From positions 310,001-374,000 of the forward strand of contig BGKB01000085.1 of the NCBI GenBank assembly GCA_003116975.1: a stretch of 64,000 bases of DNA. Direction: 5' to 3'. The stretch comes from Aurantiochytrium sp. KH105. Its lineage: Eukaryota > Sar > Bigyra > Thraustochytrida > Thraustochytriidae. The position numbers were made by a program, and so were the translations under genes. How positions within the stretch are numbered: the first letter of the stretch is position 1; every line of letters begins with the position of its first letter. This document shows, one piece after another, positions 1-10,185 of this stretch. The notes below the pieces were generated by a model. The model saw nothing but the letters and a program-made list of their open reading frames with translations. It did no database searches and was not told the DNA's origin.

Positions 1-3000
1 CAGTCACATACCGCTGCAGTCGCGATAGACCATGTCGCTCCGCGCAAAAACCAGCCATGGGCCGCAAGACACGCTCGAGGCAATAATGTAAGTGCGGAGC
101 AAGAATGAGGTCATCCAGACCCACTTCCCTTGCACCAGACAGAAAAGGATACCATGTCAGCGTGACAGTCTGCGCTTTCGTGTCTTCGCGGGTATTGTCG
201 GTCGCTTCATTTTCTGCAAGAATCGTTTCGAGCGGTTGCAAAACGTTGAGCAAAGTCGCTAGACATTTAGCGTCAACCTCGTCGCGCTGTGGCTCGACGC
301 CAGAGCCGTCTGGTCTCATCATATAAGCATCCGTTGCCGCCTCAAGCTCCTCGCAAATGCGAAAGACATCCGCATAGCTGGTGCGCCGAGGCAGTTGGTC
401 AAAGTCTGCGCGGTACAGCTCGTGCAAGACGTCGAGAATGGCTTTGTCCCCCACGGTGACCCTTTCGTCGGGACCAGGACCCAATAGCATAGGCACTTGA
501 TCCGGACCAACCCAAGTTGGCGGGTCGGCAGCATCAACCAGCACCGTGCTATGCGGGATGCCCAAAGCGCGCATGACCATTTCCACCTTTTGCGAAGAGG
601 GGCAGTTGCGCACGAGACGATCCCCGCGGTGACCCACGCCAATGCAAAGAAAAGCTCTAGACCCGTTTGCAGGTGGGCGCTCCTTTACTTTACGCTGCTG
701 GCGCAAACGTTTCAGTCGGCTCTGATCTGACCCGAGCACCTCGTCCATATTACCAGCCCCGGCTGCCTTGATGTTGAGTACAATCTTGCCTCGAGCTTCT
801 TCGGGGTTCATGGCCAACATTTCTCGCATTTTCTCGGGACTCGAGAAAATTACAAGGTGAACATGGCGTTCAAGCACGTCGAAAAAGGACCAGGTCGCGA
901 CCGGGAGATCGTGCGTGCGATTTGCGCGCTTGGCCTGCGCCGGAAACTTGCGGTGCAAGTAGCGCATGATATCTCTCGAATTGTGCGTCCACTTCCCTTC
1001 ATAGTAGATTGTGGGCGTGCGTCCGGTCGGCACAGCCTCCGTAAACCACGAGGGCTTGGCGTTCCAGTCAATGTCAATAACTTGATGAGGTATACCGGCG
1101 ACAATGAGGAACATGTATACCATTCGAGAGTACGGGCACATGCGCGCAAGATAGTTTTTGATGCGGATGCAACCATAGCAAAGGTACACTGTGCCTACCA
1201 ATGGATCATCTGGCAGCGTTGTCACGACTGCAGCGTGCGTCGCATCGTTCCGTAAAGTCGTGTCTCGCCCTTGGGGCCGGCCAACTCTTGTGCTGCGGCC
1301 TTGGCTCCGCAAGCCAGATGCGAGCCGGCGCGCCTGGCTCTTGCTCGCCCGGCGCGCCTGGAGCTGATGCAAGTCTTCGACTTCGTCATCCTCGCTGTCT
1401 TCGAGAGCATGCAGCGCTTCCATAAGTCTCTCGTGCGTGACGCCAACGGCCGCTTCAACGCCATCAAACTTGTCGAAATTAGCCCGAATACCCTTGCCTC
1501 CAGGGCGTCGCTCCATCATGTTGCCAAAGAGAATGCCGCCAAGCTCGAGATCCGTGCCTCTGTACTGAGTTGTGCATACCAGCAAGTCGTTGTAAACAGA
1601 GTCATGCCCCGAAAAGCTCACGCTGAGAACGATGTTTGCCATTTCCTCCGGGTCGAGCAGGAATCGTCGGAGAGGCGATTGTTCGTCGATCTTGTGTATA
1701 ATCGTTGCGACTGCAGTGACAATGGGCGGGAACGAGGTCTCGAGCGTGTCATACCCGACAAAGTTCTCGCCTTCCGTCGTTTCGTGAAATCGCAAAAGAT
1801 TAACGGATACGCGGGTTTCGTAGACGAGATTGACGCGTCGATTCCCCACGCGAATGAGCAAGGTCGGCTCGCCATCTCGAGTTGTCACCAATGCCTTTTT
1901 GCTAAAGACAATGTCTGGCTTGGGAATCTGAAACTTGGAAACAACCACGGAGAGGACAATCACATTGAGCATGATGCCGGCAAATTGCTGCACGCATGAG
2001 AGCACATACAGGCCGTACGATCCAGGTAGACAGGGGCCGTATCCGAGAGTCAAGATGTTGCTCGTCGCGAAAACAAAGGCGCTGCCAAACGTTCCTGGAA
2101 TGAAAATATCCTCGCCCGACTCGCACTCGATCTCATCCGAGAGAATCCACGACACGAGCGACCACAAGAGACACATGAGCAAATAGCTCAATGCTGAGAG
2201 GAAAAAGACAAACGCCCAGCTCCAATCAAGGAGCACATAATACCAATTCTTCGCCTCGTACCATTTGGAGGCGCCGGTGCCATGCAGTGCTGATCTCTTC
2301 TTTCGCTTGCCGGACTCAATGTGGTCCGGGAGGTATTTCCGTTGCTTGTAGGAGTGTTTGTGTTTCTTGCGCAGTCGCTCGACGCGGAAGCGCCTCCAAT
2401 CTGCGAGGGACATCCCGATTGCATGCGTATGATTGCGTCGTGGTTGGTCTCGTTGAATTCCTTCGAGGGTGCCGAAATTGACCTCGCTTGCGGATCGCGG
2501 GCAATTTTCTACCGATTCTTCACGGTAAATTCCGTCCTTTTTCTTTTTCCGTCTCCTCATGCTTGTGGTCCGCAAAGGGAGTTCCCCGCCGTCTTCGACA
2601 AGAGCATTGTCTTCTTTGTTCTCCTCTTCGCCTTTGTTGTCGCCATCACCTTCTTCTTCTTCGTCTTCTTCTTCTTCTCGTTCTTCTGTTTCTTCGTTTC
2701 CATCGTCGTCGACGTCGTCGTCATTGCCGTTGTTGTCGTTGTTGTCGTTGTTGCGTGTTCTCTTGTGTTGGTCATGACGATGATGATGACTATGATGATG
2801 ATGAGAAGGAGAAGGGGTATTGCTGTCTTCAAGATTTACGTCTTCTGGAGACAAGATGCACGTTTGCATAGCCACCATGGCGTCGCGGCTGTCGTGGCGT
2901 GTTGACCTCCGCTCTCCGCGCTCCACGTCCTCTTCGCCCGGGTCATGGACCAGAGTGCTTTCGCTGCCGAGCAAGTGGTCTCGACCACTACCGGCACGGC

Positions 3001-3109
3001 CGGTACGGGCGAAGGATGCACCATGCTCGGCGTCACTGCCGCCATCGTAGACGCCCTTCCGGCTGCGCGCGGCCTCCTCGTCGCGCGCGCTCGAGCTGCT
3101 TGCTCCCAT
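1..3109 (-). CDS. Inward-rectifier (Kir-type) K+ channel fused to two GST/CLIC-like domains, 3' end cut by window edge
   Basis: Starts at ATG 3109 (CCACCATGG context) and stays open for 1036 codons to the window edge, so the C-terminus is missing. MGASSS at the N-terminus fits an N-myristoylation signal. Residues 100-170 are a His- then Asp/Glu-rich linker. TM1 is about 292-320, the selectivity filter TLGYG is 354-358 and TM2 about 365-388. The Kir cytoplasmic immunoglobulin-like domain follows (about 397-530), with IVFSKKALVTTRDG and LLIRVGNRRVNL, both typical of Kir channels. After a charged linker come two thioredoxin-fold modules of GST N-terminal type: 645-725 with CPYS (Cys658), and 815-895 with CPSSQKV (Cys836). 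A helical GST-C-like tail (GLDDLILAPHLHYCLE) follows. CPxS is the CLIC/DHAR/omega-GST active-site pattern. Expected role: a membrane K+ channel, possibly gated by redox state or glutathione; the channel call is firm, the redox role is inference. Confidence 0.9.
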   Translation of the reverse strand, partial: MGASSSSARDEEAARSRKGVYDGGSDAEHGASFARTGRAGSGRDHLLGSESTLVHDPGEEDVERGERRSTRHDSRDAMVAMQTCILSPEDVNLEDSNTPSPSHHHHSHHHRHDQHKRTRNNDNNDNNGNDDDVDDDGNEETEEREEEEDEEEEGDGDNKGEEENKEDNALVEDGGELPLRTTSMRRRKKKKDGIYREESVENCPRSASEVNFGTLEGIQRDQPRRNHTHAIGMSLADWRRFRVERLRKKHKHSYKQRKYLPDHIESGKRKKRSALHGTGASKWYEAKNWYYVLLDWSWAFVFFLSALSYLLMCLLWSLVSWILSDEIECESGEDIFIPGTFGSAFVFATSNILTLGYGPCLPGSYGLYVLSCVQQFAGIMLNVIVLSVVVSKFQIPKPDIVFSKKALVTTRDGEPTLLIRVGNRRVNLVYETRVSVNLLRFHETTEGENFVGYDTLETSFPPIVTAVATIIHKIDEQSPLRRFLLDPEEMANIVLSVSFSGHDSVYNDLLVCTTQYRGTDLELGGILFGNMMERRPGGKGIRANFDKFDGVEAAVGVTHERLMEALHALEDSEDDEVEDLHQLQARRASKSQARRLASGLRSQGRSTRVGRPQGRDTTLRNDATHAAVVTTLPDDPLVGTVYLCYGCIRIKNYLARMCPYSRMVYMFLIVAGIPHQVIDIDWNAKPSWFTEAVPTGRTPTIYYEGKWTHNSRDIMRYLHRKFPAQAKRANRTHDLPVATWSFFDVLERHVHLVIFSSPEKMREMLAMNPEEARGKIVLNIKAAGAGNMDEVLGSDQSRLKRLRQQRKVKERPPANGSRAFLCIGVGHRGDRLVRNCPSSQKVEMVMRALGIPHSTVLVDAADPPTWVGPDQVPMLLGPGPDERVTVGDKAILDVLHELYRADFDQLPRRTSYADVFRICEELEAATDAYMMRPDGSGVEPQRDEVDAKCLATLLNVLQPLETILAENEATDNTREDTKAQTVTLTWYPFLSGAREVGLDDLILAPHLHYCLERVLRPMAGFCAERHGLSRLQRYVT

Positions 3110-3407
3110 GGTGGCAGCCAGTCTCGGCGTCGAGCGAGTGCTGGCTGTTGGGTCTTTGGTTGGGACTCCGCGACCAAACGAATTCTACCCGAATCGTAAA
3201 GGTAGTACCATACTAGGCCTTGGCTTTGGCTGCGCGCAAGATGGACTCACTGTCAAGTTAAGCCCGAGCCCGGTTCAAGCAACAAGCTCATTCATTTTTT
3301 GTTCTTTTTCCTCTGTCAATAACAGAAAGGATCCACGCAAGGGCGAATCTGCAACTGAAGCTTGTTTCGTTGTTGGTGGTCTAGTGTACTGCTTGTCTCA
3401 ATGAGGA

Positions 3408-6400
3408 TCAGATACTTTCTTCGAGCTGCTTGACGAGCCGTAGCATAATGTTCTCGTTGTCGTATTTCCAGTAGGGAAGCTCGATATTTCGCCGAATGCA
3501 AATTGTGGCAAAGGCCTCGGGCGTGATGATGTCGTCGTCGTCGTCGTCCTCATGATCGTTGACTTCGATCCAAAGATCCATCACCTGCGTCTCGTCGAGA
3601 GGCGGCTGCGGCTGTGCGGTGCGGAGGAGTCCTTGAAACTCCTCAAAGGACAAGACCCCATCGCCGTTGACATCAAACGTACGAAAGAGCTGGATCATCA
3701 TTGTGCGATCAAGCTCGACCTTACTGAGAAAGACTTGTGCTACCTTGCCAAGAAAATCGTCACACTTGACGACCTTGATGTCACTGGTAGTAGACTTGTC
3801 CACTTCAGATTCGGGTACGCTGTTTGTTTCAACCCACTTGATAAGGCGCTGTCGGAAAGCGCTTGGCATTGGCCATGACCGCGTACTAGAGTCCTCGTCA
3901 GGATCCTCCTCTGCCCCACTTCGATTCACGTCTCCGTCCACAAGCTTAAAGATTGATCGCGCGGCGCGCAACGCGTGAGTGCTCTGTACCACAGTCTGCT
4001 CCGGACCATGCTCTAGAGTCTTGGCAATACTTTCGATGCGAGGGAAGATGACCGAAATCACGGCCATGATCACGTCGCACAACGTCTGTGAGTAGTGCTC
4101 GGGGTCCACAACGCCGACGAGCATACCAAAGAGGCGAACTCGGGGCGAATTCTCGCAATCTTCGCGAATGGCCTGCACGACGCCATACAAATACTCTTCA
4201 GCAAGCTTTTTCAGTCCGTATTTTTGCGTGAAAAAGTGCAAAATCGTCTTGGCCAAGGAGTGAGGCTTGCGGCCTGCCTCGCGTCGCATCTTGTCGCTCT
4301 GCACCTTTTTCTGGTAGACTTCACCAATGATGACGTCTTGAAGTTGCGAGGGCTCGATCTTGCGCGCACGCCTGTGCTTGGGTGGCCTGTGCAAATACTT
4401 TTCCCAAGGGAGAGCCTCATTGAGAAGAGGAGTAATGTACTTTGCATGGATTCGGCGCAGGGTAACCATCATGGCCAGCTCGCCACCTTCGCGCAAGAGA
4501 GACTTGTTACGAATGTCAACCGTGTTAAAGACGGTGTCGAGCTTTTTCATCTTTTTCGGCTTGCGTTTATCCTTTTTGTTCGTCTGCGTGCCCCCGCTGC
4601 TTGGTCGTGAAACCAGTTCGCTGTCATCGTATTCGTCTTCCTTGTCAGTGCAATTTTCATCGTCCACTTTCTCGTCCTTGCTGTCACCGTCGCCATCTTG
4701 GTCGTTTGATGTGTGCTGATCATGCGAGTCGTTGTCCGGCTTGGCGCTTCCTGTGTCCTCCAATTCATCAAGTGCAGCATCCGGATAATCAAGATCAAGA
4801 TCAGTGCCGAGCGTGAGCACCGTCGATGGACTCAGCGGAACCTCGTCGGATTCTAACTTGTCTTTGATGGCCTGAATAATGATATGCCGGGCCTCCTCGC
4901 CTGGATGCTCATACATTGGGATGGCGATATCGGTTTGCACGAGCTTGCAATTCTCATCGTCTAAACGACCCTCGAGGCCGTCGTGGTGTCTGTCGAGCGC
5001 CGAAGACGAGTTTGCTCCGTGCACAGACTCTTCGTTGTCATCACCGTCTGGACCGAGTTCCTTCATGGATTCAAAGAGGCGCTTGCTCGTCACCTTCTTG
5101 ATGAGCGTGGGCGTGATCATGTCGAGTTCTTCTGAGTCGAGCATTTGGACAAATTCGAGCACGAGATCGACCCGATCTCGGCTTGAATTGAGCTGCCGGA
5201 GCACCTCGCGGATGAAATTGGTTGCGCGGCCGTCGGCAGCGCTCTCCATGAGTGAAGCTACCAAGCTACGCTGGCCATCCTCATCGAGCGCCATGATCAT
5301 GTGCTTAAGTCGAGCGTGATCCACGGTGGTGAGCCAGTTTGCCATGAACTGTGATTGCTGCAGATCGTCCAGAAGCTTGACGTTGTTCTCGATGTTATCC
5401 TGAATGCAAACGGAAGCGCGCCGTTTTTCGGAGCCGCCAACAACAACAACTTGACCCAAATCATTCCTTTCAGGCTCTGGAACTCCGTTCCCTAGCTGCT
5501 CTTCTGCTCCAGCATCGCTGTCAGCAAGTTCGCCCGCGAGAGCGGCCTGCGCCTCCGTGCGGGATCTGACCGAGCCCCCAGATGCCGAAGACTGCGTCGA
5601 GGACTGTCTTTCTGGTACATCTGCCTCTTGCCCAGTCTCGGACCACTCGCGAGCCAATCGCTGTCTTCGTGGGCCCGTGATTTTTCGCATATGTTCAAGC
5701 AGACGTTCGAGCGCCTCAATGACCCCTGAAGGTTGCAGCTGCGCGATTTCTCTTCGTAAAAGTGCAAAGTCCTCGTCATTTCCTGCTGCGTCATTGTAAG
5801 CTGCGAGAGCGTCAAGAATCTCGTTACAATTACTCAAGGCCGTCTGCAGCTCCTCGATCTGATTGTCGCGTTCCTGAATATTTTTGCGCAGAATGTTATT
5901 CGTATGTTCGAGAGCTGCAACGAAATTGGGATCTGCCTCGCGTTCAAATTTTGCGCGCTCATCGCCATAGCGCTCAAGAAGAAGGTAAAGAATACGGTGC
6001 TCGGTACGCCATAGCCGCAACAGCTTTGAGCCGCGCTTGAGGCATGTTTCCGTCACTTGACGGGGCATCCCGTCTACCGTTGCGGCCATTTGAGCAAGGC
6101 TCGAAGTTCCAGGACGTGGACCGCTCGAGAGAACCGAGCCGCTGGCTTCAAGCAGAGACTCACCGTCTGCCAAGACGGAAGCCTCGAAATCCCCTCGAGA
6201 ACCCGTCATGTACCGTTGCAAGAACGCCAAGTCCTCACGCAAAAATCGTAGACAGGCATCGAACTCTGTCCCGCAAACCTCGATGCACTCTTTCCCGATG
6301 CGGACAGGATCGCTTGAGTTTTCGGCCAAGTCACGCATCCATGTCTCCGCCATGGATTCAGGCATTGATGTTCCGGTGGACACTGTGGAATGGCCTTGCA

Positions 6401-7025
6401 ATACCTCGGCGCTCCCTTGCGCAAGGCTCCCGAGAAGGCCCATCGTATCTTCTCGCATTTCGAGAAGTCCGCCATTGTCGCTCATTGACTCGGACAGGCC
6501 GTACGTCATTTGGCCGAACGAAGGAGAAGATCGCGAGGGTAGTGGATCGAGGATTGACGGAGGCCGCCGTCGTCGCGGTCGTAGTTTCTTGCGGTAGGCC
6601 TTTTCCAGTCGGGAGTCAATGTATGAGACGCGCTCGAGTGCATCGTCGTCAATTGAGGTGGTGTTTACGCTGGAATCCGCAAGGAAGATGAGACCCGATG
6701 AAGATGTCTCGCCTTGATTCATGGGTAGACTTGCTAGTTTCTCCTCCCGGTCTTCAAGTTCTTCGTATTCTTGGCGCACCGAACGCCGCAAGAGCTCGGC
6801 GTTGCTTGCGGGCAGGTCCAGAGCACGCTGGTGTCCTCGCTTGACAGGACTCAGGCTTCTCGTGAGCCTTTGTCCGTGTCCATGCCTTCGTGATCTTGAT
6901 GGACTCGGCGAAGACCTTGCAAGAATCGCTTGTTTTTCGTCTTCGTCTTCGTCAAACTCGCTGTCGAAAACACGGCATGCATTGTGCGCCGTGGCTGCCG
7001 CGACGTCTTTATTGTCGTCGTCCAT
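3408..7025 (-). CDS. Large EF-hand, coiled-coil protein of unknown function (1205 aa)
   Basis: The frame extends upstream to a TTG, but the first ATG in good context (GTCATGG) is at 7025, giving MDDDNKDV. The N-terminal 250 residues are Ser/Arg- and acid-rich and probably disordered. A coiled-coil stretch (LEHTNNILRKNIQERDNQIE) lies in the first half. An acidic low-complexity linker (DGDGDSKDEKVDDENCTDKE) precedes a conserved-looking helical region containing SLAKTILHFFTQKYGLKKLA. One canonical EF-hand loop, DVNGDGVLSFEE, is at about 1118-1129, followed by a degenerate second hand with a poly-Asp run. I do not recognise the family. A Ca2+-responsive scaffold is plausible and a flagellar location is possible, but the sequence does not prove either. 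It lies 298 bp upstream of the Kir gene on the same strand. Confidence 0.8.
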   Translation of the reverse strand: MDDDNKDVAAATAHNACRVFDSEFDEDEDEKQAILARSSPSPSRSRRHGHGQRLTRSLSPVKRGHQRALDLPASNAELLRRSVRQEYEELEDREEKLASLPMNQGETSSSGLIFLADSSVNTTSIDDDALERVSYIDSRLEKAYRKKLRPRRRRPPSILDPLPSRSSPSFGQMTYGLSESMSDNGGLLEMREDTMGLLGSLAQGSAEVLQGHSTVSTGTSMPESMAETWMRDLAENSSDPVRIGKECIEVCGTEFDACLRFLREDLAFLQRYMTGSRGDFEASVLADGESLLEASGSVLSSGPRPGTSSLAQMAATVDGMPRQVTETCLKRGSKLLRLWRTEHRILYLLLERYGDERAKFEREADPNFVAALEHTNNILRKNIQERDNQIEELQTALSNCNEILDALAAYNDAAGNDEDFALLRREIAQLQPSGVIEALERLLEHMRKITGPRRQRLAREWSETGQEADVPERQSSTQSSASGGSVRSRTEAQAALAGELADSDAGAEEQLGNGVPEPERNDLGQVVVVGGSEKRRASVCIQDNIENNVKLLDDLQQSQFMANWLTTVDHARLKHMIMALDEDGQRSLVASLMESAADGRATNFIREVLRQLNSSRDRVDLVLEFVQMLDSEELDMITPTLIKKVTSKRLFESMKELGPDGDDNEESVHGANSSSALDRHHDGLEGRLDDENCKLVQTDIAIPMYEHPGEEARHIIIQAIKDKLESDEVPLSPSTVLTLGTDLDLDYPDAALDELEDTGSAKPDNDSHDQHTSNDQDGDGDSKDEKVDDENCTDKEDEYDDSELVSRPSSGGTQTNKKDKRKPKKMKKLDTVFNTVDIRNKSLLREGGELAMMVTLRRIHAKYITPLLNEALPWEKYLHRPPKHRRARKIEPSQLQDVIIGEVYQKKVQSDKMRREAGRKPHSLAKTILHFFTQKYGLKKLAEEYLYGVVQAIREDCENSPRVRLFGMLVGVVDPEHYSQTLCDVIMAVISVIFPRIESIAKTLEHGPEQTVVQSTHALRAARSIFKLVDGDVNRSGAEEDPDEDSSTRSWPMPSAFRQRLIKWVETNSVPESEVDKSTTSDIKVVKCDDFLGKVAQVFLSKVELDRTMMIQLFRTFDVNGDGVLSFEEFQGLLRTAQPQPPLDETQVMDLWIEVNDHEDDDDDDIITPEAFATICIRRNIELPYWKYDNENIMLRLVKQLEESI

Positions 7026-7851
7026 GACGGCTTGCTGCACAATATCTCTCCGTACGCCAAAGCTGACTGGCTTGGCAGCTCGCCTGGGTGGTGACAAGCG
7101 AACACATGGTATGCACGTGCACGTGCTGCAAGGCGCAACATTGAACAATCAAGATCGATCGGGGAAACTCGTTGCTGTAACGCATATATCGGGAAAATTC
7201 CGTTGACACACGCACATTCGCCTGCCACTCTGCAAAAGGCGCAAAAGTACTTGTCGACGACAAAAGTATGACTGAACGTGCACACCGCACCCATCGTGAA
7301 CAACGTCTGTTCTGGTGTTGAGATAGGCCTAGAGAAGATGCTTTTAAAATTCTTGCCATGAACCCGGGCCGCCGGTCGCATCAACTTTCCTTCTTCTTCT
7401 TCTTCTTCTTCTTCTTCTTCACCCGCGTTAGATACTACGATACACTCCTTACCGCACATACATCGCATCTCCAAAAACTGAGCTTGATGCGAGATCGCCA
7501 ATCGCCGACTGAGCTCTCCACCAGCGCAACAACAACGACCAAGAAGTCAAAACTCGAAAGAGCATCGCAACTCAGTCATGACTCCCGTTCGAGAAAAGAG
7601 ACCTATCAAGAGGCAGAAGCGACCTTAAAAACACACAAGTTTCTTCAGCTCTCCAGCTCCTCTCTCGAGGGCGGCCAAACCCGCGAGGCGCCCGCGCGGC
7701 GCTCGGGGCGCACGCGCGTCGCTCGGGGCGGCACAGCAGGGCCTGGGCAGCCGCCGCAAAAGGAGCCCGCGGGGAAGGTGTCCCCGCCATCGCCCGCCAG
7801 ACTCTTCTCCACGTGTAGACCTCGAAGGCGAGGCGCGCGAAGAGCACGACG
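7026..7851. promoter_or_regulatory. Shared divergent upstream region
   Basis: This 826-bp spacer separates the divergent EF-hand and EDEM genes and must hold both promoters. It carries a (TTC)n tract at about 7389-7420. I see no further gene; short open frames here start at non-ATG codons or have no recognisable content. Confidence 0.5.
7389..7420. repeat. (TTC)n microsatellite
   Basis: About ten uninterrupted TTC triplets in the divergent promoter region; GAA on the minus strand. Confidence 0.9.
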
Positions 7852-10185
7852 ATGGTGTTTCGGCGCGTGCCGTGGCGCGGCGCGGCGACGCTGGCAGCCT
7901 TGGCCCTGGCCTGCGCGACGCGCTTAGGCCTCGGACTGGACTTGGAGGAGGCCACGCACGATGACCTTGGCTCCATCGGGTTTGCGCTGCGCGAACAGAC
8001 CGGACGGATGCTCGACCATGCCTTTGGAAATTACATGGACCACGCGTACCCGTGGGACGAACTCAAGCCTCTGAGCTGCAGCGGAAGGCGATGGGATCGC
8101 CGCGAGCGCGGGACGATTGACGACACGCTTGGAGGGTTCTCGCTAACGCTGATTGATGCCCTCGATTCGCTGGCAGTCATGGGGAGGTACGAGGCATTTT
8201 ATGACTCCGTGGACCTCGTCCGTCGAGATGTGAGCTTTGACAGGGACGTGACGGTCTCCGTTTTCGAGACGACCATTCGCGTCCTGGGTGGCCTGCTCTC
8301 TGCGCACTTGCTTCTTGAAAATGGAACGGTTCCGCAAGCTCCCCAGGACTGGGCGTACAAGGGCGAGCTTTTGGACCTTGCTGTAGACCTTGGTGAACGC
8401 CTCTTGCCAGCGTTTGAGACTGCCACCGGGATCCCGTACCACCGTGTAAACCTTTTGCGCGGCGTGGAGCCACGCGAAACAACTTTTACGTGCACGGCGG
8501 CCGCAGGCACGCTTTTGATGGAGTTCGGGCTGCTCTCTCGCCTCTCTGCAAGACCCGAGTTTGAGGCCAAGGCGCGACGGGCAATGCTTGCGCTGTGGAA
8601 CCGCAAGCACCCCGATACGGGGCTTGTGGGCAATACGATTTGCGTTCGCACGGGGAAATGGCAACACGCCAAAACAGGGAGCGGCCCCGGCGTTGACAGT
8701 TTTTTCGAGTACTTACTCAAGGCTGGCATTCTGCTTGAGGACCCTGCAAGTCCTTTCGTTTCAGACAGCGAGCCGAAGGGCGAAAGTCCTCGTCTTCTTC
8801 AAAATGCCTTTGCGGAAGCCTTGGAGAGCGTCGAAGAGCACCTGGCCTTTGGACCGTGGCATATTGAGGTGGACATGAATGTCGGAAAGACGCAGCCGAT
8901 GCGTTTTGGTGTTTCGGCCCTTCAGGCGTTTTGGCCTGGTTTACTCGCCTCTATTGATAGACTAGAAAGCGCCGAGGAGAGCTTTGACGCTTTTTATGGA
9001 CTATGGCGCGCACATGGGGCCATGCCGGAAGATTTTGACCTGCTGGCGCGGCGAACCTCGCAGTATGGTCATGGGTATTATTTGCGTCCCGAACTGGCCG
9101 AGAGCACGATGATTCTGTTCCAAAAGACAGGTCAGCGCAAATACGTAGAGGCAGCTGCGCGAATTCTCAATGACATTGAGACGCGGTGTCGCGTGCCGTG
9201 CGGGTATTCTTCGCTGCGCGATGTGAGCGCCAAGACAGCTGCGGGAAATCACGAAGATCGCATGGATAGCTACTTTATCGCGGAGACGCTCAAGTACCTG
9301 TACATTGTATTTGACATGGCAGCACGCAACTCGACACGAGTCTCTATGCTAGGTGAGGCGCCGCTCTTCACGACGGAGGGTCACCTCTTGTTTTTGAAAC
9401 AGAACTCCACCGGCTTAGCAGAGTCGATTGTCGACGCAGCACCCACAAAAGCAGCTGTAGACAGAACTGTAGAGACAGGTGTTTCAAGTGCTGCTCATGC
9501 CGGCAGGCCGGAGAATTTACCTCCTCGTGCCGATGTAGTGACAGTTCGTGCGCGCGTGCAAGCGGTGATGACTCCGCATCTGCATGTTCCGGTGGTGGTC
9601 CCACAGGGGTCAAGTGAGGCGCGGACCGCGGCATTTATGTTTTCGCCAGCGTCCTTTGGGCGATCTGTACCACTTGATCTCGACGAACACATGGTGCTGG
9701 TCAAGGCGAATCCTTTGGACGCCTGTGGTCCGCTTCGCAATGCACAAGCGTTAGAGGACGCTGCCAAGCTGGTGTCACACTTGCGGGTTGTGCGCGGTCA
9801 TCATCCTCTAGGGCTTGCCGTGGTGGTGAGTCGTGGAAGCTGCAGCTTTGTGGAGAAAGTTGCTGCAGTCGCAAACGCAACGTCTTCGCCTCTGATCAAC
9901 TTTGTGGTTGTTCTGAACAGCCCTGAGTACGGCGACGAGCTGCACACTATGTCGGACGACGGTTCGGCGCGATTGCAGGGCCCGCGTCTGGCGCAAATGC
10001 GCAGCGTCATGGCGCCTTATGCGCTGGCTCAATACCTGCAAAAGGTAGGTTTTCCCGTCGCCAAGCGACTGCCAGAGGTGGACTCTTTTCACCAGTCCCA
10101 TTACGCGGTGCTCCGCATGCAAGGCGATACCTTTGACGCTCATGGTGGTTCGAGCGGTACAATGCAATCTTCTAGGGCCAGGTGA
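7852..10185 (+). CDS. EDEM-type ER alpha-mannosidase (GH47) with PA domain
   Basis: A 777-aa protein starting at ATG 7852. A hydrophobic N-terminus (residues 8-30) fits a signal peptide for ER entry. The GH47 fold spans about 35-480: GRMLDHAFGNYMDHAYPWDEL, TIDDTLGGFSLTLIDALDSL, SVFETTIRVLGGLLSAH, SFFEYLLKAGIL, MDSYFIAETLKYLY, and LFTTEGHLL, which supplies the conserved Ca2+-binding Thr. A protease-associated domain follows at about 590-720 (RGSCSFVEKVAAVANA), as in EDEM3. Known role of the family: trimming mannose from misfolded glycoproteins and feeding them to ERAD. No KDEL/HDEL signal ends the protein (SSRAR), so retention would need a partner. Length is close to yeast Htm1 (796 aa). A class I mannosidase acting in the Golgi is less likely because of the PA domain. 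Confidence 0.92.
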   Translation: MVFRRVPWRGAATLAALALACATRLGLGLDLEEATHDDLGSIGFALREQTGRMLDHAFGNYMDHAYPWDELKPLSCSGRRWDRRERGTIDDTLGGFSLTLIDALDSLAVMGRYEAFYDSVDLVRRDVSFDRDVTVSVFETTIRVLGGLLSAHLLLENGTVPQAPQDWAYKGELLDLAVDLGERLLPAFETATGIPYHRVNLLRGVEPRETTFTCTAAAGTLLMEFGLLSRLSARPEFEAKARRAMLALWNRKHPDTGLVGNTICVRTGKWQHAKTGSGPGVDSFFEYLLKAGILLEDPASPFVSDSEPKGESPRLLQNAFAEALESVEEHLAFGPWHIEVDMNVGKTQPMRFGVSALQAFWPGLLASIDRLESAEESFDAFYGLWRAHGAMPEDFDLLARRTSQYGHGYYLRPELAESTMILFQKTGQRKYVEAAARILNDIETRCRVPCGYSSLRDVSAKTAAGNHEDRMDSYFIAETLKYLYIVFDMAARNSTRVSMLGEAPLFTTEGHLLFLKQNSTGLAESIVDAAPTKAAVDRTVETGVSSAAHAGRPENLPPRADVVTVRARVQAVMTPHLHVPVVVPQGSSEARTAAFMFSPASFGRSVPLDLDEHMVLVKANPLDACGPLRNAQALEDAAKLVSHLRVVRGHHPLGLAVVVSRGSCSFVEKVAAVANATSSPLINFVVVLNSPEYGDELHTMSDDGSARLQGPRLAQMRSVMAPYALAQYLQKVGFPVAKRLPEVDSFHQSHYAVLRMQGDTFDAHGGSSGTMQSSRAR

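Noticed and set aside
1271..1999. Plus-strand 242-codon frame
   Set aside because: Opposite the Kir cytoplasmic domain, which is convincing on the minus strand.
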